DNA of 64,000 bases from Natronococcus roseus (GTDB lineage Archaea; Halobacteriota; Halobacteria; Halobacteriales; Natrialbaceae). How positions within the stretch are numbered: position 1 is the stretch's first letter; every line of letters starts with the position of its first letter. A model generated the notes under the pieces. The model was not told the DNA's origin. It worked only from the letters and a program-made list of their open reading frames with translations, and made no database searches. Below are positions 56,532-64,000 of this stretch, piece after piece. The stretch is taken from positions 1-64,000 of the forward strand of contig NZ_JBHLJR010000004.1 in assembly GCF_043677095.1 (NCBI RefSeq). Reading direction: 5' to 3'. Both the position numbers and the translations under genes were made by a program.

Positions 56532-56613
56532 ACGTCCGTATCGTCGCGAGATGACAATAACGATACTGGTTCGAAATCCGATACGTTGGCGCCGGGATCG
56601 CCCCCGGATGCCG

Positions 56614-57837
56614 CTACTCGTGGCGTAACGCCTCGATCGGATCGACCCGCGCGCCCCGCCAGGCGGGGTAGAGCCCGGAGACGACCCCCACGCCGATCCC
56701 GACGGCGACGGCGATGGCGACCCACTCGAGGGGGTACACCATCGGCCAGCCGAGCAGCCACACCCCGAGGTAGCCGAAGCCGAGGCCGGCGGCGACGCCG
56801 ACGACCGCGCCGATCACGCCGAGGACGACCGACTCGACGAGAAACAGCTGCATAACGTCGCGCTTCGTGGCGCCGACGGCCTTCATGATCCCGATCTCCC
56901 GGGTTCGCTCGGTGACGCTGACGATCATGATGTTGGCGATCCCGATCGAGCCGACGACGAGCGCGATCCCGGCGACGGCACCGATGAAGACCGTGAGCTG
57001 TCCGACGAGGTCGTCGAACTGCTCGATGGCGTCCTCGACGGTTTGGACGGCGATCTCGTCGTCGTCCCCTTTCAGCTCCGCGGCGTGGGAGTCGTCCTCG
57101 AGGTAGTCGACGGCGGTCTCCTGAACCGGGTCGACGTCGTCGAGCCCCGCGGCGCCGATCTGCAGGGTCGGGTACGCCCGCTCCTCGTCGCCGTCGGGCG
57201 TCTCGACGGTCGTCGTGTAGTGTTCGTCGGCGGGGACGAACGCCTGCGGCGGCGTCTGCTCGCCGAGTTCGCTCTCGACGACGCCGGCGACCGTCACGGT
57301 CGTCGTCTCGCCGTCCTCGAAGGTGAGCTCGAGTTCGTCACCCGCCGAGACGTTCCCCTCGAAGGCCTGGCCGGCCTGCTCGTTGACGACCGCCTCGTCC
57401 GCGCCGTCGAACGGCCCGCCGTCGACGAACGTCGCGTGTTCGAACCGATCGGCCGTGGTCGCCTGGGTGTCGACGACGCCGGTCAGTTGCTCGTCGTCGG
57501 CTGTCGTCTGGACCACGTCGAGCGATCCCTGTGGCGCGACGTACTCGACCCCCTCCCGTTGCTCGAGCGCGTCGACGTCGCTCTCGGTGTAGATCGGCGT
57601 CTCGACCAGCATGACGCCGAACCCGTCCTCCGGCGTGGTCTGGGTCTGGACCGTCATCGCGGGCTCCTGCTCGGCCTCGATGTCACCGACGATGTCCTCG
57701 GAGAACCCGCCGCCGAGCACCATGAACGTGATGACGGCGGCGATGCCGATGATCACGCCCAGGGTCGTCAGCGCCGAACGCAGCTTGTGGGCCCTGATCG
57801 AGCGCCAGCTGATCCGCAGGCTCTCCCGAAGGTTCAC
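56614..57837 (-). CDS. ABC transporter permease (MacB/FtsX type)
   Basis: 407 residues. Four membrane segments: ALTTLGVIIGIAAVITFMVLGGG near the N-terminus, then a large external domain (residues ~50-270, including QEPAMTVQTQTTPEDG and VNEQAGQAFEGNVSAG), and three helices near the end (LTVFIGAVAGIALVVGSIGIANIMIVSVTERTREIGIMKAVGATKRDVMQLFLVESVVLGVIGAVVGVAAG...WVAIAVAVGIGVGVVSGLYPAWRGARVDPIEALRHE). This is the MacB/FtsX exporter fold with the conserved ERTREIGIMKAVGATKRDV coupling motif. It overlaps the start of the upstream ATPase gene by 4 bp, and the two form one exporter. Confidence 0.92.
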   Translation of the reverse strand: MNLRESLRISWRSIRAHKLRSALTTLGVIIGIAAVITFMVLGGGFSEDIVGDIEAEQEPAMTVQTQTTPEDGFGVMLVETPIYTESDVDALEQREGVEYVAPQGSLDVVQTTADDEQLTGVVDTQATTADRFEHATFVDGGPFDGADEAVVNEQAGQAFEGNVSAGDELELTFEDGETTTVTVAGVVESELGEQTPPQAFVPADEHYTTTVETPDGDEERAYPTLQIGAAGLDDVDPVQETAVDYLEDDSHAAELKGDDDEIAVQTVEDAIEQFDDLVGQLTVFIGAVAGIALVVGSIGIANIMIVSVTERTREIGIMKAVGATKRDVMQLFLVESVVLGVIGAVVGVAAGLGFGYLGVWLLGWPMVYPLEWVAIAVAVGIGVGVVSGLYPAWRGARVDPIEALRHE

Positions 57838-58622
57838 GCTTCACCCCCCTCCGTCGGTTGGCGTTCGTCGCTCCCTGCGGCGCGCCCGTGCTCGCGAGCC
57901 GTCACGTCGCGGGCGTCGCTCAGGTGCTCGAGGGACTCGATCTCGCCGTCGAGCAGGTGGACGACGTGGTCGGCGTACTCGGCGACCGCCCGCTCGTGGG
58001 TGACCAGCAGGATCGTCGCGCCCGCCTCGTTGAGCTCGACCAGGAGCTCCATGATCTCGGCTTCGGTCTCGGTGTCGAGGTTCCCTGTCGGCTCGTCGGC
58101 CAGTACCAGCGTCGGCTCGTTGGCCAGCGCCCGCGCGAGGGCGACCCGTTGGCGCTGTCCGCCCGAGAGCTCGCTCGGCTCGTGTTCGAGGCGGTCGCCG
58201 AGACCGACTCGCTCGAGCAGAGTTCGCGCCCGTTCCCGTCGATCGGCGTCGACGCCGTCGTGAAACACCATCGGTAGCCGTACGTTCTCGACGGCGGTCA
58301 GCCGCGGCATCAGGTTGAACGTCTGGAAGACGAACCCGATCTCGGTGCCCCGCAGCCGCGCCCGTTCGGTGTCGGACAGTTCCCCGACCGAGTGTCCGTC
58401 GACCTCGATCCGTCCCTCGTCGGGCGTATCGAGACAGCCGACGAGGTTCATCAGCGTCGATTTTCCGGAGCCGCTCGGCCCCATAACGGCCGTGAACGAC
58501 CCCTCGCCCAGCGACAGCGAGACGCCGTCGACGGCGTGGACCGGCTCGGCGAGGTGGTACGTTCGGCGGACACTCTCAGCCGTTACCGCGGCTGCCCCCG
58601 GACCAGTGTCGTGTGCCACCAT
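57834..58622 (-). CDS. ABC transporter ATP-binding protein (MacB/LolD type)
   Basis: 262 residues. Walker A GPSGSGKST at ~48-56, Q-loop FVFQTFNLMPRLT, signature LSGGQRQRVALARALANEPTLVLADEPTGNLD with Walker B VLADEP, and the switch histidine in LLVTHE. The pattern AVDGVSLSLGEGSFTAVMGPSGSGKSTLMNLVGCLDTPDEG and the EIGFVFQTFNL region is typical of MacB/LolD exporters of lipids, peptides or antibiotics. The start codon is ATG 58622. The last codons overlap the permease by 4 bp (translational coupling). Upstream is a 147-bp gap before the amidohydrolase gene on the same strand. Confidence 0.95.
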   Translation of the reverse strand: MVAHDTGPGAAAVTAESVRRTYHLAEPVHAVDGVSLSLGEGSFTAVMGPSGSGKSTLMNLVGCLDTPDEGRIEVDGHSVGELSDTERARLRGTEIGFVFQTFNLMPRLTAVENVRLPMVFHDGVDADRRERARTLLERVGLGDRLEHEPSELSGGQRQRVALARALANEPTLVLADEPTGNLDTETEAEIMELLVELNEAGATILLVTHERAVAEYADHVVHLLDGEIESLEHLSDARDVTAREHGRAAGSDERQPTEGGEA

Positions 58623-58769
58623 CCGTCATTGGATGTACACGACTTGTCGTCTTAACCCTTACAACATGACTGACAACCGATATATTCGATAGCTCCCGAC
58701 GGAACCGATCGGTCGGCGCGTCGTCGACTCCCAACGGCTCCCGTAGCGGCAGCGTCGGATCGGTCCCCG

Positions 58770-60344
58770 TTAGCGCTCGAAGACGACCTCGCCGTCGACT
58801 ATCGTCATCGTCACGTCGATTCCGTCGATCCGGTCCGGCTGAGTCCACGGCGAGTCCTCGAGCACGACGATGTCGGCCCGTTTGCCGACCTCGAGCGTTC
58901 CCAGTCGGTCCTCGTCGAAGCCGGCGTAGGCCGCTCCAGAGGTGTACGCCCGGATCGCCTCGGTAACGGAGAGCCGCTGGGCGTCGGTCGACGCGTTCAC
59001 CGCGTGGTGGATCCCCAGCAGTGGATCCAGCGGCATACAGTCGGATCCGAAGGCGAGGGGGATCCCGTGCTCGAGGACCCGGCGCAGGCGGTTCGTCCGG
59101 TTCCGTCGCTCCCGCCCGAGGCGCTGGTCGTAGAGCCCGTCCTCGCCGGCCCACTGGTGGAAGTTCGGCTGCATCGAGGCGACGATTCCCGCCTCGGCGA
59201 GTCGCTCGAGTTGGTCGTCGGTCGCCAGCTCGAGGTGTTCGATCCGGTGGCGCGAACCAGCGGGGTCGGCGGTCGTCTCGAGGGCCGACAGCGCCTCCTC
59301 GATCGCCTCGTCACCGATGGCGTGGGCGGTCACCTGAAAGCCGGCGCCGTCGGCCTGCGCGACGATCCCCCCGAGTTCGTCGGGGGTGATGACCCACTCC
59401 CCGTCGTCCCCGGAATCGGGCCCCGCCTCGCTCTCGTCGGGCTCGTAGGGGTCGAACAGCTTCGCTGTCCGCGCGCCGATGCTGCCGTCGGTGTAGGTCT
59501 TGATCGCGCCCGTCTCAACTCGGTCGCTGCCCGCGTTCGTCGCGAGCCCGAGCTCGATCGCACTCTCGAGGTGATCGGCCCAGTAGTTGATCCGCACCCG
59601 GATCGGCAGCTCGCCCGCGGCTTCGAGGTCGCGGTACACTTGCGGTGAGCGGGAGTTGCGAACCATGTCGTGGACGGCCGTCACGCCCTTCTCGGCTGCG
59701 CGCTCGAGGCCCGCGGTGACCAGCTCCCGGGTCTCGTCGTAGCCGGGGGCGATGTGCTCGCGGACCCGCTCGGCGGCGTCCTCGACGACGACCCCGGTCG
59801 GCTCCCCGCCCGCGCGGCGAACGTCGTCCCCGGGGAGTTCACCCTCGAGTTCCCGAAGCGCAACGGAGTTCAGCGACGCGGCGTGCATGTCGATCCGCAG
59901 GGCGACGACGGGACGGTCCTCGCTCACCTCGTCGAGCTGCTCGCGGGTGAGGTAGCCGTCGTCGCCGTCCCACTCGCTCTCGTCGTAGCCGAAGCCCTGC
60001 ACCCATCCGGATTCCGTCTCCGCGGCCCGCTCGTCGAGGCGATCCAGACAGTCCGCCGCGTTGTCGGCGCCCGAGAGGTCGGCGTGGACCAGGTATCGGC
60101 CCGCGTTCTCGACGTGGGTGTGGGCGTCGATAAACCCCGGAAGCACGACCCGCCCCTCGCAGTCGATCCGCTCGGTCTCGACGCCCTCGAGGAACTCGAT
60201 TTCGTACGTATCGCCGACGCGGACGACCTCGCCGTCCCGGACGGCCAGGGCCTCCTCCGGGTCGGGTTCGGCCTCGTCGTCGCCGTCGCCCGCGAGCGTG
60301 TAGATCCGCGCGTTCGTCACCACCAGATCGGCAGCCTCGGTCAT
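58770..60344 (-). CDS. Amidohydrolase (YtcJ-like)
   Basis: 524 residues from ATG 60344. Metal-dependent hydrolase of the amidohydrolase superfamily, DUF-type YtcJ group: ADLVVTNARIYTLAG and the metal motif VVLPGFIDAHTHVENAG (HxH). Then LRIDMHAASLNSVALREL, KGVTAVHDMVRNSRSPQVY, GAIKTYTDGSIGARTAKLFDPYEPDES, FQVTAHAIGDEAIEEAL (second metal-site region), RHRIEHLELATDDQLERLAEAGIVASMQPNFHQWAGEDG, and AFGSDCMPLDPLLGIHHAVNAST, which contains the catalytic SDC. The long insert is the YtcJ-type form. It likely cleaves an amide; the substrate is unknown. It stands on the minus strand, divergent from a small membrane-protein gene. Confidence 0.9.
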   Translation of the reverse strand: MTEAADLVVTNARIYTLAGDGDDEAEPDPEEALAVRDGEVVRVGDTYEIEFLEGVETERIDCEGRVVLPGFIDAHTHVENAGRYLVHADLSGADNAADCLDRLDERAAETESGWVQGFGYDESEWDGDDGYLTREQLDEVSEDRPVVALRIDMHAASLNSVALRELEGELPGDDVRRAGGEPTGVVVEDAAERVREHIAPGYDETRELVTAGLERAAEKGVTAVHDMVRNSRSPQVYRDLEAAGELPIRVRINYWADHLESAIELGLATNAGSDRVETGAIKTYTDGSIGARTAKLFDPYEPDESEAGPDSGDDGEWVITPDELGGIVAQADGAGFQVTAHAIGDEAIEEALSALETTADPAGSRHRIEHLELATDDQLERLAEAGIVASMQPNFHQWAGEDGLYDQRLGRERRNRTNRLRRVLEHGIPLAFGSDCMPLDPLLGIHHAVNASTDAQRLSVTEAIRAYTSGAAYAGFDEDRLGTLEVGKRADIVVLEDSPWTQPDRIDGIDVTMTIVDGEVVFER

Positions 60345-60461
60345 AGGTGAGATCCCACACGCGAGGAGCAAAACGGTAGTGGTCGCCGCCTCGAGGACGT
60401 CCCGCGAACGCCCTCGTATCGGGCCAGAAACTAGTAGTATCCCGGAAATGAAGACTCACAC

Positions 60462-60845
60462 ATGTCGAGCCGCGAGAACCGGGCGATCCTGGCCTCCTTC
60501 GGCGTGTTCGTGCTCGCCCTCGCCGGACTCGCGGTTCTCGAGGGGACGCTCGGCGTCCCGGTCGGCGACGGCCCGCTCGCCGCACTCGCGTTCGCTGTCG
60601 CGATCGTCCTTCCACAGCTGTACCTCGCGCTGACGGACGACGAGGTCGCACCCCGGACAAGGCTGGGAGTCGCCGCCGTCCTCGCGGGGCTGTTCGCGCT
60701 CGGGTTCGTCGCGGCACCGACCGGAACGCCGTCACTGCTCCTATTCGGCGCCGCGGGGATCGCGCTACTGGTCGTCTGCCGGCGCGAGATCCGCGCGGCC
60801 TACCGGGAGTCGATCGGGAACGACGACGCCGCGTCCCGACGGTAG
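60462..60845 (+). CDS. Small membrane protein, unknown function
   Basis: 127 residues. About four membrane segments: ILASFGVFVLALAGLAVLE, LAALAFAVAIVLPQLYLAL, RLGVAAVLAGLFALGFVAA, and LLLFGAAGIALLVVCRREI. The tail is charged (REIRAAYRESIGNDDAASRR). I do not recognise the family. The ATG is at 60462 with a TAGTAGTATCCC-like AT stretch about 20-30 bp upstream. It lies 48 bp before hmgA on the same strand and may be co-transcribed with it, though nothing links it to isoprenoid synthesis. Confidence 0.6.
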   Translation: MSSRENRAILASFGVFVLALAGLAVLEGTLGVPVGDGPLAALAFAVAIVLPQLYLALTDDEVAPRTRLGVAAVLAGLFALGFVAAPTGTPSLLLFGAAGIALLVVCRREIRAAYRESIGNDDAASRR

Positions 60846-60893
60846 TCGAGGCGATCAGCAATCCTTAGGACCGGGCCGCGTGTTGGCCCCACC

Positions 60894-62120
60894 ATGACAG
60901 ATCCCGCGTCCCTCGCCGACAGGGTCCAGGAGGGGGAGCTTCGCATCCACGAACTCGAGGCCGAGGCCGACTTCGACACCGCCGCGGAAGCCCGCCGGTT
61001 GCTCGTCGAGCGCGAGACCGACGCCGACCTCGAGACGATCGGCGACTACGCGTTCCCGGCCGAGCGAGCCGAACCGAACATCGAGAACATGATCGGCGCG
61101 GCCCAGATTCCGTTAGGTATCGTCGGGCCCGTCTCCGTCTCGGGCGGGGCGGCCGACGGCGACCACTACCTGCCGCTGGCGACGACCGAGGGCGCGCTCT
61201 TGGCGTCGGTCAACCGCGGGCTCTCGGTGATCCGCTCGGCGGACGGCGCCGACGCCCGGGTCACCAAGAACGGGATGACCCGCGCCCCCGTGTTTCGGGT
61301 CGACGGCGTCGCCGAGGCCGCCGAGACGGTCGAGTGGGTCGAGGACAATCTCGAGGCGCTTCGCGAGGCTGCGGAGTCGACGACGAGCCACGGCGAGTTA
61401 GTCGGAACCGAACCGTACGTCGTCGGCGACTCGGTCTACCTGCGCTTCGCCTACGACACGAAGGACGCGATGGGGATGAACATGGCCACCATCGCGACCG
61501 AGGCGGCCTGCGAGGTCGTCGCCGAGGAGACGCCGGCCTCGCTCGTCGCGCTCTCGGGGAACCTCTGCTCGGACAAGAAGCCCGCGGCGATCAACGCCGT
61601 CGAGGGCCGCGGACGGTCGGTGACGGCCGACGTCGTGATCCCCGGCGACCTCGTCGAGGATCGCCTGCACACCACCGCCGAGGCGATCGTCGAGGCCAAC
61701 ACCCGGAAGAACCTCGTCGGGAGCGCGAAGGCCGGCAGCCTGGGCTTCAACGCCCACGCCGCGAACGTCGTCGGCGCGGCCTTCCTCGCGACGGGTCAGG
61801 ACGAGGCACAGGTCGTCGAGGGCGCGAACGCGATCACGACGATGGACACCAGGAACGCGGAGAACGGCGCGACCGACCTCTACGCTTCGGTCTCGCTGGC
61901 CTCGCTCGAGGTCGGCACCGTCGGCGGCGGCACCAAACTTCCCACGCAGTCGGAGGCCCTCGACGTTCTCGGGCTCCGGGGCGGGGGCGATCCCGCGGGC
62001 TCGAACGCCGACGCCCTGGCGGAGATCATCGCCGTCGGCGCGCTGGCGGGCGAACTCTCCTTGCTCGCGGCGCTGGCGTCGAACCACCTTGCGAGCGCCC
62101 ACGAGGACCTCGGGCGGTAG
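60894..62120 (+). CDS. hmgA: 3-hydroxy-3-methylglutaryl-CoA reductase
   Basis: 408 residues, class I-type archaeal form. It makes mevalonate for isoprenoid lipids and is the target of statins in haloarchaea. Motifs in order: NIENMIGAAQIPLGIVGPVSVSG, YLPLATTEGALLASVNRG with the catalytic glutamate, DTKDAMGMNMATIATEAACE (substrate site), LSGNLCSDKKPAAINAVEGRG with the catalytic lysine, AFLATGQDEAQVVEGANAITTMD with the catalytic aspartate, and LASNHLASAHED with the catalytic histidine near the C-terminus. NADPH-binding DAMGMNM is complete. ATG start at 60894. A TrkA-N gene follows 140 bp later. Confidence 0.97.
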   Translation: MTDPASLADRVQEGELRIHELEAEADFDTAAEARRLLVERETDADLETIGDYAFPAERAEPNIENMIGAAQIPLGIVGPVSVSGGAADGDHYLPLATTEGALLASVNRGLSVIRSADGADARVTKNGMTRAPVFRVDGVAEAAETVEWVEDNLEALREAAESTTSHGELVGTEPYVVGDSVYLRFAYDTKDAMGMNMATIATEAACEVVAEETPASLVALSGNLCSDKKPAAINAVEGRGRSVTADVVIPGDLVEDRLHTTAEAIVEANTRKNLVGSAKAGSLGFNAHAANVVGAAFLATGQDEAQVVEGANAITTMDTRNAENGATDLYASVSLASLEVGTVGGGTKLPTQSEALDVLGLRGGGDPAGSNADALAEIIAVGALAGELSLLAALASNHLASAHEDLGR

Positions 62121-62260
62121 CGCCAGGGGAATCGAACCCGTTTTCGCACCGCGTGAACCGTCTTTCGAGTCGCTTCGCTCGACTGAGAGCGTCCCTACTG
62201 ACATGCGTGTTGGCATACCACTAAGAAAGCCGAGCGCGAAGGGTAGAAACGATCGATCGC

Positions 62261-62941
62261 ATGTCTACAGATTCGCTGCGCGTAATCATCGTCGGCGGCG
62301 GACGCGTCGGCTACCGCGCGGGCCGACTGCTCGACGGCTACGGCCACGAGGTCGTCGTCATCGAGCGGGATCCGTCCCGCTGTGCGGAGATCGACGAACA
62401 CTTTCCGACCGTGATCGAGGCCGACGCGACGCTGCCGCCCGTGCTTCGAGAGGCCGACCCGGCGGCGAGCGAGACGATCGCCGCGCTGACGGAGGACGGC
62501 GCGACGAACCTGGCGGTTTGCCTGGCGGCCCAGCGAATGAACGAGTCGATCTACACGATCCTGCGGACCGACACCGAGTCCAGACACGAGTACGGCGAAC
62601 TGGTCGACAGCGTCGTCTACCCCGAGGCGGCCGGGGCGAGGCTCATCGCGAACGAGATCGTCGGCAACGCGCCCCGCGTCTTTAACGCGTTGACCGGGGA
62701 CATCGAGATCGTTCGCGTAAAGGTTGGGGAGGACGCCCCGCTCGCCGGCGAGACCCTCGCCGACGCGCCCCTCCCCGAGGGCTGTCTCGTCATCACCGAC
62801 GCGGACGCCAGCCACGTCGCCAGGCCCGACACGATCCTCGAGGCGAACCACCAGTACGTCGTCGCGGTCGATCCCGACGACCTGGACGAAGTGGCAATGC
62901 TTCTCTCGGGGACGGTCAAAACGGTTGGAACCGGCCCCTGA
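62261..62941 (+). CDS. TrkA-N/RCK-type potassium transport regulator
   Basis: 226 residues. The N-terminal Rossmann domain LRVIIVGGGRVGYRAGRLLDGYGHEVVVIERDPSRCAEI has the GxGxxG NAD-binding loop with acidic ERD. The segment TDTESRHEYGELVDSVVYPEAAGARLIANEIVGN is the usual end of the Rossmann lobe. The C-terminal ~75 residues form a TrkA-C domain: IEIVRVKVGEDAPLAGETLADAPLPEGCLVITDADASHVARPDTILEANHQYVVAVD. Such proteins regulate Trk/Ktr-type K+ uptake and haloarchaea need high internal K+. No membrane subunit is next to it in this window. ATG start at 62261. Confidence 0.88.
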   Translation: MSTDSLRVIIVGGGRVGYRAGRLLDGYGHEVVVIERDPSRCAEIDEHFPTVIEADATLPPVLREADPAASETIAALTEDGATNLAVCLAAQRMNESIYTILRTDTESRHEYGELVDSVVYPEAAGARLIANEIVGNAPRVFNALTGDIEIVRVKVGEDAPLAGETLADAPLPEGCLVITDADASHVARPDTILEANHQYVVAVDPDDLDEVAMLLSGTVKTVGTGP

Positions 62942-62975
62942 TCTGCGAGCCCCGCCGAAAACTCGTCTCACAACG

Positions 62976-63332
62976 CTACTGCGGCAGCGTCCGCGCGTCG
63001 GCCCGTGCTCGGACTGTCGCGACCGCGACGTACCCCCCGCCGACGGCGAGCAGCAGGTAGCCGCCGAGCACCCCGAACCCGCTCGAGGCGACGGCGACGA
63101 CGCCCAGTCCGATCCCGGCGACGCCGTAGGCGGCGGCGAAGTCCCGTCGGCCGTACGCGCCGTGGAGAACCGCGAGGGCGCCGAACGTCAGGGCGAACGC
63201 GCCGACCGCGAGTGTCGTGGTGTCGACGCCGAGCAGCGAGTCGCCGACGGCGGCGCCGTAGACCAGCGCCGCGATCGCGACCACCGTCCCGACGCCGATC
63301 GTCACTGCCTGCACGTCGACCGTCTCGTCCAT
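62976..63332 (-). CDS. Small membrane protein, unknown function
   Basis: 118 residues. Four likely membrane helices (AVTIGVGTVVAIAALVYGAAVG; LAVGAFALTFGALAVLHGAYG; FAAAYGVAGIGLGVVAVASS; VLGGYLLLAVGGGYVAVATV). A short hydrophilic tail follows. It is not a family I can name. Start ATG 63332. It lies between the TrkA-N gene (convergent, 34 bp) and the DUF5817-type gene upstream on the same strand. Confidence 0.6.
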   Translation of the reverse strand: MDETVDVQAVTIGVGTVVAIAALVYGAAVGDSLLGVDTTTLAVGAFALTFGALAVLHGAYGRRDFAAAYGVAGIGLGVVAVASSGFGVLGGYLLLAVGGGYVAVATVRARADARTLPQ

Positions 63333-63405
63333 TGCCGTTTCGTACCGGCTGGGGGTGCAAAGAACTGCCGCTCGAGGGCCATGGCTGTGGAGCAGGGCGC
63401 CGCGC

Positions 63406-63930
63406 TCAAAGACGCCGGTACCGCCCTCGGCTCTCGCTGACCTCGCCGCGTCTGGTGAGTTTCTCGAGGGCGTCCTCGACGTAGCCGGCTGATACGCCCC
63501 GTTCGCCCGCGTAGTCGACGACCTCGTCCTCGGTCGGTCGCTCGAGGTCCTCGAGAGCCCGCTCGACGATTTCCTTCTTGCTGCCGCTGTTCGTCGAACC
63601 GCGGGGGTCGCGCTCGCCCGCCGCTTCGAGTTCGTCGGTGTCGAGCCCTGACGCCTCGAGGTACTCCTCGTCGTCGACGACGCCGTCTGCGACCTCCTGC
63701 TCGAGATCGGAAAAGGAATCCAGCTTCGCGAAGCTCTCGCCCTCGCCCTGGCGGTTCGCGAGCATCGACGCGCGGACGTCGCGAGCGTGGTCGGCGTCGT
63801 CTGTCTCGACGAACTTCTTGCGACGCTCGTAGGCCTTCCTGGAACCGCAGCGGGGGCACTGGGTCGTCTCGGAGCGCCCCTCGATCATCCAGAGGTGCGA
63901 ACAGTCGCTACAGCCGACGACGGCGTACAT
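63406..63930 (-). CDS. DUF5817-type zinc-ribbon and winged-helix protein
   Basis: 174 residues from ATG 63930. The N-terminus is a zinc ribbon: AVVGCSDCSHLWMIEGRSETTQCPRCGSRKAYERRKKFVETDDADHARDVRASMLANRQGEGESF (two CxxC pairs). An acidic linker follows, then a C-terminal winged-helix-like region (GSKKEIVERALEDLERPTEDEVVDYAGERGVSAGYVEDALEKLTRRGEVSESRGRYRRL). This matches the haloarchaeal DUF5817 family. DNA or RNA binding is plausible from both parts but not shown. The 70 bp after its start to the window end holds no other feature. Confidence 0.7.
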   Translation of the reverse strand: MYAVVGCSDCSHLWMIEGRSETTQCPRCGSRKAYERRKKFVETDDADHARDVRASMLANRQGEGESFAKLDSFSDLEQEVADGVVDDEEYLEASGLDTDELEAAGERDPRGSTNSGSKKEIVERALEDLERPTEDEVVDYAGERGVSAGYVEDALEKLTRRGEVSESRGRYRRL

Positions 63931-64000
63931 GCTAGCTCGAGATGGGGTGGCCCCGTAGTTCAAGCTTCGGCACGCGCGGTGAAAGTGATCCTGAGGCGTA

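Noticed and set aside
63989..64000. TGAGGCGT at both window ends, as terminal repeats of one element
   Set aside because: Only 8 bp are shared and the right end lacks the hairpin partner. This is within chance for GC-rich DNA.

Overview
This window is chromosomal DNA of a halophilic archaeon (class Halobacteria). The evidence is high GC with strong codon bias, very acidic predicted proteins, twin-arginine signals on secreted proteins, many ATG starts with no room for a leader, and lineage-specific families: the haloarchaeal RNA polymerase epsilon subunit, RdfA plus an Sph SMC-like protein, MptA, KptA, amphi-Trp, and LUD/D-lactate oxidation genes. A Natrialbales-type genome is plausible but not proven. 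I see no rRNA, complete insertion sequence, CRISPR array or integrase.

Layout. 0-8.4 kb: two tandem tRNA-Thr(GGT) genes, a DUF7114-like protein, an enoyl-CoA hydratase, a GNAT acetyltransferase, nadE, tRNA-Gly(CCC), a small zinc-ribbon protein, a large membrane protein, an amphi-Trp protein, nadK, a DsbA-like protein and RNA polymerase epsilon. 8.4-14.6 kb: six copies of a diverged ~85-bp intergenic repeat bracket an RlaP/YcgL-type nucleotidyltransferase. They are followed by mptA, a TrmB regulator, a DUF255 thioredoxin-domain protein, fxsA and tRNA-Ile(GAT). 15.2-20.8 kb: an asparagine-synthase-like / ATP-grasp pair with a convergent polysaccharide deacetylase, then msrA and a DUF502 protein. 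21-27 kb: an AT-rich, palindrome-rich segment, rdfA-sph, and two divergent acyl-CoA dehydrogenases. 27-35 kb: a divergent lactate-oxidation locus (lutB, lutC, dld), a lamin-tail protein with an acidic tail, and a universal stress protein.

35-45 kb: a TrpD2-like gene whose last 69 bp are perfectly duplicated on the far side of a toxin-antitoxin pair (UPF0175/DUF3368). Then come a DUF5518 protein, SDR enzymes, a small multidrug export protein, a peptidylprolyl isomerase, a secreted 5'-nucleotidase, a ferredoxin and an OsmC protein. 45-64 kb: tRNA-Leu(TAA), a six-PAS histidine kinase, kptA, the nadA-nadB-nadC operon, a Gfo6-type sugar dehydrogenase, a headless DUF2267 remnant, an F420-type oxidoreductase, a GIDE-like protein, a MacB-type ABC exporter, an amidohydrolase, hmgA (isoprenoid lipids), a TrkA-N protein and small membrane proteins.

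The most unusual structures are not conventional genes. (i) The toxin-antitoxin cassette sits between two identical 69-bp copies of a host gene's 3' end. (ii) Two different tRNA genes are each followed by a co-linear element carrying an inverted and then a direct copy of that tRNA's own T-arm/3' end. (iii) The six-copy repeat family flanks the nucleotidyltransferase. NAD metabolism is also heavily represented (nadE, nadK, nadABC, and kptA, which consumes NAD).
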